Under the pieces are notes generated by a model. That model ran no database searches. It had not been told where the DNA came from and saw only the letters and a list, made by a program, of their open reading frames with translations. A stretch of DNA of 64,000 nucleotides. Source: Streptomyces sp. TSRI0281. Its GTDB lineage: Bacteria; Actinomycetota; Actinomycetes; Streptomycetales; Streptomycetaceae. The DNA is taken from contig NZ_LWLE01000003.1 of NCBI RefSeq assembly GCF_001905125.1, positions 106,957-170,956 of the forward strand, read 5' to 3'. The position numbers and the translations under genes were made by a program. How positions within the stretch are numbered: position 1 is the first letter of the stretch; each line of letters starts with the position of its first letter. Positions 57,170-64,000 of the stretch are shown one piece after another.

Positions 57170-58927
57170 GTGGACAGCAATCCCGACGGCACCGGGCACG
57201 GCTCCGGGCGCGGCGCCGGGCGACGGCCGGCGGGCGGCGGCCACTGGGACGCCGTCGTGGTCGGTGCCGGTCTGGGCGGGCTGACGGCCGCCGCGTACCT
57301 GGCCGCGGCGGGTCGGCGCGTTCTGGTGCTGGAGCAGTTCTCGGTGGTGGGCGGCAACAGCCATGTCTTCCGCAGGCGCCGCAGTTACGAGTTCGACGTC
57401 GGCGTCCACTACCTCGGCGACTGCGCGCCCGGCGGCGTCATCCCGTCCATCCTGAGCGGCGTCGGGCTCCGTGACCGGGTCGAGTTCCTGGAGATGGACC
57501 GGAACGGGTTCGACCTGATCAGGGTGCCCGGGGTCTCCGTGGACATGCCCACCGGCTGGTCGGCGTACCGCGAGCGGCTCATCGACGCGATGCCGGGCCA
57601 GGCGGAGGGGCTGCGCACCTTCACCGACATCTGCTCGGCCGTCGGTGAGGAGCAGCGGGCCGCCCTGTTCGAGTCCCACACCTGGTCGGCGCAGGACATC
57701 GCGGCCGGCACCGTCGCCGTACGCGAGTGGGGCAGGCGGACGCTGGACGACCTGTTCCGCCACTGCGGGCTGTCGTCGCAGGCGCGTACCGTGCTCGCGG
57801 CGCAGGCACCGAACTACGGGCTGACCCCGCGCCAGGCCACCGTCGCCCGGCACACCAGCGTCACCGACCACTACCTGCGCGGGGCGTACTACCCCGCCGG
57901 GGGCGGCCAGACGCTCGCGGCGGGCCTGGTCGAGGTGATCGAGTCGCACGGCGGCGAGGTCCGCACCCGCAGCAGGGTGCGGCGCATCCTGGTGGAGGAC
58001 CGCAAGGTCAAGGGTGTCGGCCTGGACGGCGGAGAGACGGTCACCGCCGATCTGGTGGTGTCCAACGCGGACTACCGGCGTACGGTGCTCGACCTGGTCG
58101 GCGCCGAGCACTTCTCCACGTCGCTGGTGAACCGGACCCGGAACGCCCGGATGGGTATGCCGTGGCTGGTGCTCTACCTCGGCCTCGATATCGACCTGCG
58201 GGACCGGCCGAACGCCAACCTGTGGTGGTACGACACCGATGACCTCGACGGCTACTTCGACCAGGCCCGCGCGGGCGACGTGGACGAGGTGCCCTTCCTC
58301 TTCTGCTCGTTCGCCTCGCTCAAGGACCCGGGCAACAGCGCCCTGTGCCCGCCGGGCCACGCCAACCTCCAGGTGATGACGCTCTGCCCGCCCGACTACG
58401 AGTGGTGGGGCGTCAAGGACGGGCTGGAGGACGACGGCGGCTCGTACCGGCGCAACGCCCAGTACCTGCGCCGCAAGCAGGAGTTGACCGAGTCCACGCT
58501 GCGTGCGGCGGAGCGGGCCATCGGCCCGCTGCGGGAGCACATCACGTACCTGGAGGCGGCGACCCCGCTGACCCACGAGCGGTACACCCTGTCCTCGGGC
58601 GGCACCCCGTTCGGCATGGCCGAGTGGGGCGGCACCGCCCGTCCGGGCACGACGACCCACATCGACGGGCTGCATGTGGTCGGCGCCAGCACACAGGCGG
58701 GCAACGGTGTCGCGGGCGTCATGCTCGGCGGCATCTCGTGCGCCTCCCAGATCCTCGGCGAGCCCCTGCTCGCCCGCGCCCGGCAGGGAGCGGTCTCCGG
58801 TGATCCGGACCTGCTCCCCGACCGCCCGGACGGCTGGGACCCGAGGGACGTCTGCCGGGGCCTCTCCCGGCGGACCCGCTCGGGCTCCCCGGCAGCGGTC
58901 CGGGACCCGGCCGGCACCTCCGGCTGA
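57170..58927 (+). CDS. Phytoene-desaturase-like FAD oxidoreductase
   Basis: 585 residues from GTG 57170 (GAGGAGA upstream; the open frame runs back to 57020 but without a start site). After a Gly/Arg-rich lead, WDAVVVGAGLGGLTAAAYLAA and VLVLEQFSVVGGNSHVF form the FAD motif; VGVHYLGD, YYPAGGGQTLAAGLVEVIE and a C-terminal VVGASTQAGNGVAGVMLGG are CrtI/phytoene-dehydrogenase hallmarks. In cinnamoyl-lipid clusters such an enzyme oxidises the cyclised triene to benzene. No carotenoid genes are near, which supports that role. Confidence 0.88.
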   Translation: MDSNPDGTGHGSGRGAGRRPAGGGHWDAVVVGAGLGGLTAAAYLAAAGRRVLVLEQFSVVGGNSHVFRRRRSYEFDVGVHYLGDCAPGGVIPSILSGVGLRDRVEFLEMDRNGFDLIRVPGVSVDMPTGWSAYRERLIDAMPGQAEGLRTFTDICSAVGEEQRAALFESHTWSAQDIAAGTVAVREWGRRTLDDLFRHCGLSSQARTVLAAQAPNYGLTPRQATVARHTSVTDHYLRGAYYPAGGGQTLAAGLVEVIESHGGEVRTRSRVRRILVEDRKVKGVGLDGGETVTADLVVSNADYRRTVLDLVGAEHFSTSLVNRTRNARMGMPWLVLYLGLDIDLRDRPNANLWWYDTDDLDGYFDQARAGDVDEVPFLFCSFASLKDPGNSALCPPGHANLQVMTLCPPDYEWWGVKDGLEDDGGSYRRNAQYLRRKQELTESTLRAAERAIGPLREHITYLEAATPLTHERYTLSSGGTPFGMAEWGGTARPGTTTHIDGLHVVGASTQAGNGVAGVMLGGISCASQILGEPLLARARQGAVSGDPDLLPDRPDGWDPRDVCRGLSRRTRSGSPAAVRDPAGTSG

Positions 58928-59014
58928 GTACGGGCGGTCCGCGACTCACACCGGGGACCGCCGCGCAGTGACCGACGTACCCACGCACCACGAGACGAAC
59001 AGAGAGTGATTCAC

Positions 59015-59272
59015 ATGAGCTCGACCATCACCGCTGAGCACCAGGCCCGGATCAAGGAGATCGTCTGCGACATCCTCGAACTGGAGGAGGACGAGGTGAC
59101 CGGCGGCGGCCTCTTCAAGGAGGAGTACGGCGCGGACTCGCTGCGGGCCATCGAGATCCTGGCCGGTCTGGAGAAGGAGTTCAAGGTGACCATCGACCAG
59201 TCCGAGCTGGAGCGCATGGTCAACCTCGACGGCGTCTACGCCGTGGTCCAGGAGTCCATCGACGCCAAGTAG
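59015..59272 (+). CDS. Acyl carrier protein (second)
   Basis: 85 residues, ATG 59015 (AGAGAG upstream). Carrier serine in EEYGADSLRAIEILAGLE; acidic four-helix ACP. Unlike the ACP at 16297 it sits with the right-hand KS group. Two ACPs suggest separate stages of acyl assembly or one ACP per KS pair. Confidence 0.93.
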   Translation: MSSTITAEHQARIKEIVCDILELEEDEVTGGGLFKEEYGADSLRAIEILAGLEKEFKVTIDQSELERMVNLDGVYAVVQESIDAK

Positions 59273-59300
59273 GCGCACTTCCGGCTGGATGCGAGTACGC

Positions 59301-59331
59301 GGAGAGCCGGCGGCACCGCCGCCGGCTCTCC
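59301..59331 (+). terminator. Perfect 14-bp hairpin between ACP and KS genes
   Basis: Stem 59301-59314 with 59318-59331, loop ACC, no T-tract. Likely a partial terminator or mRNA-stabilising element that would allow more ACP than KS. Confidence 0.65.
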
Positions 59332-59422
59332 GGCCCGGCGGCAGCCCCGGCCCCTTCGGCCGGCGTCCCGTCCCGACCCCCCCCCCTTTCCGTGGTGAAC
59401 CAGGCCGTACCGAGGGAGATTG

Positions 59423-60679
59423 ATGTCTGAGAGCCTTTCTGACGCGATGCGCGACGACGCGGCGTCCCGGGTGGTGCTGACCGGGTTCGGCGTGTTCTCC
59501 AGCATCGGTGTGGGTGCCGATGAGTTCGCCGAGGGTCTGCGCGCGGGCCGCAGCGGCGCGAAGCCGATCACGGTGTTCGACACCGAGGGTTTCGCGCACG
59601 CCAACGGCTGCGAGATCGACGGTTCCGAGCCGGAGCGCTGGATCCACAACCTGCCCGTGGAGACGCTGGGCCGGGCGACGAAGTTCTCGGTCGCCGCGGC
59701 CCGCATGGCCGTCGAGGCCGCCGGTGTCGAGCTCGACTCGCTGCGCGCGAAGCGCGGCATGATCTCCATCGGCACCACCGACGGCGAGTCCTACGATCTC
59801 GACCATCTGGTGGAGACCGAGATCAACTCCGGTCCCGAGGCGATGGATCCGACCGTGGCACGGCGGATCTCGCCGAACCGGCTGTCCATCGCCGCCGCCC
59901 AGGAACTGGGGCTGTCCAACGTCGACGCGGTGACCATCGCCACCGCCTGCTCGGCCGGCAACTACGCGATCGGACAGGGCTTCGACGCCATCCGCTCCGG
60001 CGCGGTCGACTACGCGCTCTGCGGCGGCGCGGACGCGATGTGCCGCAAGACGTTCACCGGTTTCTACCGGCTCGGCACCATCGCCCCCGATGTCTGCCGC
60101 CCCTTCGACTCCGAGCGCAAGGGCATCCTGACCGGTGAGGGCGCGGGCGTGCTGATGCTGGAGAGCCTCGCCTCCGCGCGGGCCCGCGGCGCCCGGATCT
60201 ACGCCGAGGTGCTCGGCTACGGCATGAACTGCGACGCGTACCACCAGGTCGCCCCGAACCAGGCGAGTGTCGCCCGGTGCATGGAGATCGCCCTGGAGAA
60301 CGCAGGGGTGAAGGCGGAGGAGGTCGATCTGGTCTCCGCCCACGGCACCGGGACCAAGGCCAATGACGTGACCGAGGCGCGGGCGATCCACGACGTGTAC
60401 GGGGACAACCCGCCGCGCACCGTCTCGCTGAAGTCGATGCTCGGCCACACGATGGGCGCCGCCAGCGCGCTCGCCGCCATCGCCTGCGCACTGTCGGCCT
60501 ACCACGGCTTCATACCGCCGACCATCAACCACCGCGAGACCGATCCCGAGTGCGAGATCGACTGCGTGCCCAACCACTCCGTCGAGGCGGACCTGCGCAT
60601 CGTGCAGAACAACGGGCTCGCCTTCGGCGGCAACAACGCGATCGTGATCCTCGGCAAGTACCAGGACGGTGAGCGGTGA
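59423..60679 (+). CDS. Beta-ketoacyl-ACP synthase (right group, KS 1)
   Basis: 418 residues, ATG 59423 (GAGGGAG upstream). FabF-like with all catalytic residues: TIATACSAGNYAIGQGF, VSAHGTGTKANDV, SMLGHTMGAAS; ends with GLAFGGNNAIVIL. It has the most canonical sequence of the six KS-family proteins. GTG of the next KS overlaps its stop, so both are made together. Confidence 0.93.
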   Translation: MSESLSDAMRDDAASRVVLTGFGVFSSIGVGADEFAEGLRAGRSGAKPITVFDTEGFAHANGCEIDGSEPERWIHNLPVETLGRATKFSVAAARMAVEAAGVELDSLRAKRGMISIGTTDGESYDLDHLVETEINSGPEAMDPTVARRISPNRLSIAAAQELGLSNVDAVTIATACSAGNYAIGQGFDAIRSGAVDYALCGGADAMCRKTFTGFYRLGTIAPDVCRPFDSERKGILTGEGAGVLMLESLASARARGARIYAEVLGYGMNCDAYHQVAPNQASVARCMEIALENAGVKAEEVDLVSAHGTGTKANDVTEARAIHDVYGDNPPRTVSLKSMLGHTMGAASALAAIACALSAYHGFIPPTINHRETDPECEIDCVPNHSVEADLRIVQNNGLAFGGNNAIVILGKYQDGER

Positions 60680-61812
60680 GGCTGCCCATCACCGGCGTCG
60701 GCGCGGTCGCGAGCATCGGCCGGGACGCGGACGAGATCTTCGAGAGCCTCTGCGCCGGGCGCGGCGGGCTGGGTCCCATGCGTGGTTTCGACCACGGTAG
60801 GTACGGCGGGACGCAGCTGTTCGAGATCGACAACCGGCCGGAGCCGGGCGTGGACCGCACGCTGCGTGCGACCGGCTTCCTGCTGGAGGCCGTGGGCCAG
60901 GCGGCCGGGGCCGCCGGTCTCGGCGAGGACCTGTCGGACTGCCCGGTGCTCGTGGGTACGGGGCTGCGTGAGCTGCGTTCGGCCGAGCTGTGGTGGCGCG
61001 ACGGTGCGCCGTTCGGCGCGGAGCGGCTGCACTTCGGCACCGCGCTGCGGGAGCGGTTCGGCACCGCCGACACACACACCTTCTCCAACGCGTGCTCCGC
61101 GTCGCTGTACACCCTGGCGCTGGGCGCGGACATGCTGGCGCTCGGCGAGGCGGACACCGTGATCGTCGCGGGCGTCGACTCGATCACCGAGAGCATGTTC
61201 GGCCTGGCCGACCGGGTCCAGCCGGAGCCGCCCCCCGCGCTGCGGACCCTGGACGTCAACCGCAAGGGCACGATCCTCGGCGACGGGGCCGCCGCCGTCG
61301 TCCTGCGCCGCGAGGACATCGAGCCGGGCGGCCGGCTGTGGGGCAGGCTGCGCGGGGTCGGGATGACCTGCGACGCCAAGCACCCCACCGCTCCCGACCA
61401 GAAGCAGGTCGCCGAGGCGATACGGCAGGCGCACCGGCACGCGGGCACCCGGCCGGCCGACATCGATCTGCTGATGCTGCACGGCACCGGGACACCGCTC
61501 AACGACCTGGTCGAGGCATCGGCGTACGGCGAGGTCTTCGGCGAGGACGCGGGCGTGCCGGTGGTGACCGGCATCAAGCCGATGACCGGGCACACCAGCG
61601 GCTCGGCCGGGCTGCTGAGCCTGGTCGTCGCCCTTCAGGTGATGGCGACGGGCAAGGTCCCGCCGCTGATCGGGCTGGACGAGCCGATCGAGCAGGCCGC
61701 GGGTCTGCGTCTGGTACGCGACCGGGAGGCCGAGCACAAGGTTTCGCTCGCGCAGGTACACGGGTTCGGATTCGGCGGGATCAACGCCGTGGCGATTGTC
61801 GAGGCACCATGA
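60676..61812 (+). CDS. Beta-ketoacyl-ACP synthase (right group, KS 2)
   Basis: 378 residues, GTG overlapping the previous stop. Nucleophile FSNACSASLYTLALG, LMLHGTGTPLNDL and MTGHTSGSAGLLS, so Cys-His-His is complete. Shorter in the N-terminal half than KS 1 and clearly a different lineage. Immediately followed by a Cys-less partner (ATGA overlap), with which it probably forms a heterodimer. Confidence 0.9.
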   Translation: MRLPITGVGAVASIGRDADEIFESLCAGRGGLGPMRGFDHGRYGGTQLFEIDNRPEPGVDRTLRATGFLLEAVGQAAGAAGLGEDLSDCPVLVGTGLRELRSAELWWRDGAPFGAERLHFGTALRERFGTADTHTFSNACSASLYTLALGADMLALGEADTVIVAGVDSITESMFGLADRVQPEPPPALRTLDVNRKGTILGDGAAAVVLRREDIEPGGRLWGRLRGVGMTCDAKHPTAPDQKQVAEAIRQAHRHAGTRPADIDLLMLHGTGTPLNDLVEASAYGEVFGEDAGVPVVTGIKPMTGHTSGSAGLLSLVVALQVMATGKVPPLIGLDEPIEQAAGLRLVRDREAEHKVSLAQVHGFGFGGINAVAIVEAP

Positions 61813-62747
61813 GGATCTTCGTGACCGGCGTCGGCGTCGCACTGCCGGGTGCCGACTCCACGGCCGCACTGGCGGCGGCCCGGCAGCCGGAGGGCGCGGT
61901 CGAACCGGCTGCCGTCCTGGGGAAGAAGGGATTGCGCTACAAGGACCGCGCCACCCAGCTCGGGCTGGTCGCCGGGTACCGGGTGCTGACGGACGCGGGG
62001 CTGCTGAAGGACGGTGAACTGACCGCCGACAGCAGCCGGGTGGCGGTGCTGGTCAGCTCCAACCTGGGCAACGTGGACACGGTGTGCCGGGTGGCGAAGA
62101 CCATCGCCGACGAGGGCAGCACCCGCGGGCTGAGCCCGATGGACACCCCGAACGCCTCCAGCAACATCATCGCCTCCGAGATCGCCATCAGGTTCGGCCT
62201 GCACGGCCCCAACCTGATGGTGTGCAACGGGCCGACCTCCGGCCTCGACGCGGTGCGCTGGGGTGCGGCCCTGCTGCGCTCGGGCCGCGCCGACCAGGCG
62301 GTCGTGGTCGGGGTGGAGCCGGACAACGAGATCGTCCGCGAGCTCGTCGGCGGCCCGGTCGCCGACGGCGGTGCGGCGCTGGTGCTGGAGCGGGCCGAGG
62401 TCGCCGAGGCCCGTGGCGCCACGGTGCACGCGGAGATCGGCGGCCATGTCCGGGGAGCGGGGGTGGCCCGGAACTTCGCGCGGCTCGCCGCCGAGGAACC
62501 CGCCGCCCTCGTCGGCTGGTTCGCCCCGGGCGGTGCCGCCGGGTCCCTGCCGGCCGAGCTGCCCGGCCACGACCTGGCCGCCATCTGGGGCGAGTTGTCC
62601 GGGGCGCTCGGGGTCGTGCAGTGCGCGGCGGCGATCGGTGGCTTCGGCAGCCGTATCGACGGACCCGTGTGCCTGGTCGCGGGCAGCGACGAAGACGACG
62701 GCAGTGCCGCGCTGGTGCTGCGGCCACCCGCCCCGACGGCCTCCTAG
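61809..62747 (+). CDS. Ketosynthase-like subunit without catalytic Cys (right group)
   Basis: 312 residues. The elbow reads LMVCNGPTSGLDAVRWG, with Pro at the Cys position; the HGTGT region is missing and only IGGFGSR-like remnants occur where the second His would be. The N-terminal half and the VADGGAALVLE segment keep the fold. A chain-length-factor-like partner of KS 2. At 312 residues it is unusually short for the family. Confidence 0.75.
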   Translation: MRIFVTGVGVALPGADSTAALAAARQPEGAVEPAAVLGKKGLRYKDRATQLGLVAGYRVLTDAGLLKDGELTADSSRVAVLVSSNLGNVDTVCRVAKTIADEGSTRGLSPMDTPNASSNIIASEIAIRFGLHGPNLMVCNGPTSGLDAVRWGAALLRSGRADQAVVVGVEPDNEIVRELVGGPVADGGAALVLERAEVAEARGATVHAEIGGHVRGAGVARNFARLAAEEPAALVGWFAPGGAAGSLPAELPGHDLAAIWGELSGALGVVQCAAAIGGFGSRIDGPVCLVAGSDEDDGSAALVLRPPAPTAS

Positions 62748-62798
62748 CCGGTCGCGGTCCGACGAACCATCGACTTCGAGTACTGAGCAGGACGGATT

Positions 62799-63920
62799 GT
62801 GACCATGACCCTTTCGGCGAGCGCGTCAGCGACCCTGAACCGGCCGGTGATCACCGCGTGGTCCGCGGTGTCGCCGTACGGCATCGGCAAGGACGAGTTT
62901 GTGACCGGCATGCTGGCCGGGAAGAGTACGGCGTCCGAGCTGGACGACGAGGAGTGGGCGGTTCCGGACAACCGCGCCTGTGTGGTGCCCGGTTTCGCGC
63001 TCCGTGAGGTCCTCGGCAAGAAGGGCACCCGGTCCATGGACCGGGTGACCGGGCTGGCCGTCACCGCGGTCCGCGATCTGCTGCGGGACTGCGAGGACAG
63101 CCGCCGGGGCGGTGACGAGGAGACCGCCCTGGTGCTGGGGACGACCACCGGCAGCGCGCAGAGCATGATGGACTTCACCCGCGCCTCGCTGGTCGGTGAA
63201 CGCCCCTTCTACGTGGACCCGTCGCTGATGCCGAACGCGGTGATGAACTGCGCCGCCGGTCAGTGCGCCATCTGGCACCGGCTGAAGGGCCCGAACACCA
63301 CGATCGCCGGAGGCCGGGTCGCCGGACTGTCCGCGCTGAGTTACGCGGGCGGGCTGCTGGGTTCCGGCCGCGCCGAGACCGTGCTGTGCGGTGCCGTCGA
63401 GGAGTTCTCCAACGCGCGGGCCTGGCTGGACCACCACCGGCGGCGTGAGGACGCCACGGGCGCGCTGCTCGGCGAGGGATGCGCCATGTTCATGCTGGAG
63501 TCCGCGTCCGTGGCCCGGCAGAGCGGCCCGGTCCTGGCCGAGGTGCTGGCCGTGGAGTCACGGGTGTACTTCGGCACCGAGCTGCGCCCGGTGCTCGACG
63601 CCTGCCTCGACGGGGTCCTGAAGCGCGGCGGGCTGCACACGAGCGACGTGTGGGCGGTCTCGGCATCCGACCTGGCGGGCAGCGCCGGTGAGCAGGAACG
63701 TGAGGTGCTCACGGCCCGCTTCGGGGCTCCGGCACTGGACCGGGCACCGTCGCTGAGCGCCATCGGGGACACCTCGGGGGCCTCCGCGGCCTTCCAGATC
63801 GGGTCCCTGCTGAGCATCGCCGCGCAGGGAGAGGTGCCCGCGGGCAGCGTCGCCGTCATCTCCTCGGTGGACGACGACGGCATCGTCGCCTGCGCCGCGC
63901 TGCGCCTGCTCGCGGACTGA
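62799..63920 (+). CDS. Ketosynthase-like subunit without catalytic Cys (right group, second)
   Basis: 373 residues from GTG 62799 (AGGA at 6 bp; ATG 62805 is possible). TTIAGGRVAGLSALSYA has Arg where the catalytic Cys belongs; the first His segment is VWAVSASDLAG and the second IGDTSGASAAFQ, so both histidines are lost. The remaining fold motifs (LGEGCAMFMLE) are intact. Probably a chain-length-factor-like partner of KS 1 or of a KS beyond the window. Confidence 0.78.
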   Translation: MTMTLSASASATLNRPVITAWSAVSPYGIGKDEFVTGMLAGKSTASELDDEEWAVPDNRACVVPGFALREVLGKKGTRSMDRVTGLAVTAVRDLLRDCEDSRRGGDEETALVLGTTTGSAQSMMDFTRASLVGERPFYVDPSLMPNAVMNCAAGQCAIWHRLKGPNTTIAGGRVAGLSALSYAGGLLGSGRAETVLCGAVEEFSNARAWLDHHRRREDATGALLGEGCAMFMLESASVARQSGPVLAEVLAVESRVYFGTELRPVLDACLDGVLKRGGLHTSDVWAVSASDLAGSAGEQEREVLTARFGAPALDRAPSLSAIGDTSGASAAFQIGSLLSIAAQGEVPAGSVAVISSVDDDGIVACAALRLLAD

Positions 63921-63921
63921 C

Positions 63922-63950
63922 CGGCCGCCTTTGACCGACCGGCCGTTTTT
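63922..63950 (+). terminator. Weak hairpin with T-tract after the last KS-like gene
   Basis: CGGCCG, 12-nt loop, CGGCCG, then five T. The stem is only 6 bp. Confidence 0.4.
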
Positions 63951-63972
63951 CGGGTGAACAGGAAGGAAGACC

Positions 63973-64000
63973 ATGCCAATCGACGCGGTGGCCCGGCTCG
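63973..64000 (+). CDS. Start of a further gene, cut by the right edge
   Basis: ATG 63973 with GGAAGGAAG about 6 bp upstream begins MPIDAVARL. Only nine codons are visible, so nothing can be said of its product. Confidence 0.55.

Overview
The window is very GC-rich actinobacterial DNA (third codon positions almost all G or C, many GTG starts, ATGA/GTGA gene overlaps, dispersed Streptomyces-type intergenic repeats) and reads as most of one biosynthetic gene cluster from a Streptomyces-like organism. Its core is a seven-module nonribosomal peptide synthetase (NRPS) on three genes (21717-46173), flanked by type II polyketide-like genes of the kind that build cinnamoyl (alkenyl-benzene) acyl caps. 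Specificity residues read by eye from the adenylation (A) domains give Thr - N-methyl-Tyr - Leu-like - D-Phe - [module without an A domain] - [module with a decayed A domain] - Ser. Two free-standing loading proteins downstream read as Thr and Asn. The deduced order Thr-MeTyr-Leu-DPhe-Thr-Asn-Ser is that of the known cinnamoyl cyclodepsipeptide WS9326A, so this is probably a WS9326A-type (sas-like) cluster or a close relative. The identification comes from reading the sequence and from memory, not from a database search.

Layout. 1-5.3 kb: regulators (two related LuxR-type HTH proteins, an IclR-type, a SARP/NB-ARC activator) and a small gene on the minus strand. 5.8-8.6 kb: a trans-polyprenyl diphosphate synthase and the beta and epsilon subunits of an acyl-CoA carboxylase (precursor supply). 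8.7-12.8 kb: an MmpL exporter, a stand-alone LysR DNA-binding domain, an MbtH-like protein and a type II thioesterase. 12.8-16.1 kb (minus): a membrane protein and a ketosynthase plus chain-length-factor-like pair. 16.3-18.7 kb (plus): an acyl carrier protein (ACP), three consecutive DsrE-fold proteins and a tandem hot-dog dehydratase. 18.9-21.3 kb (minus): a hydrolase with a cysteine nucleophile elbow, a ferredoxin and a cytochrome P450. 21.7-54.1 kb: the NRPSs, a second type II thioesterase, an SDR, the trans Thr and Asn loaders and a ferredoxin reductase. 54.4-64 kb: an alpha/beta hydrolase, a double hot-dog protein, a DsbA-fold isomerase, a phytoene-desaturase-like oxidase, a second ACP and four more ketosynthase-family proteins; one further gene begins at the right edge.

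How the parts fit. Malonyl units (carboxylase) would be extended on ACPs by KS/KS-like heterodimers, reduced and dehydrated to a polyene, isomerised by the DsbA-fold protein, cyclised and oxidised to a benzene ring (phytoene-desaturase-like enzyme), and passed to the starter condensation domain of module 1. The P450, ferredoxin and ferredoxin reductase would desaturate the N-methyl-Tyr residue, and the terminal thioesterase would close the macrolactone. Points most worth a second look: the trans-loaded tail with an A domain decaying in place, the DsrE trio inside a polyketide operon, and a 14-bp motif repeated in seven upstream regions that may define the cluster's regulon.
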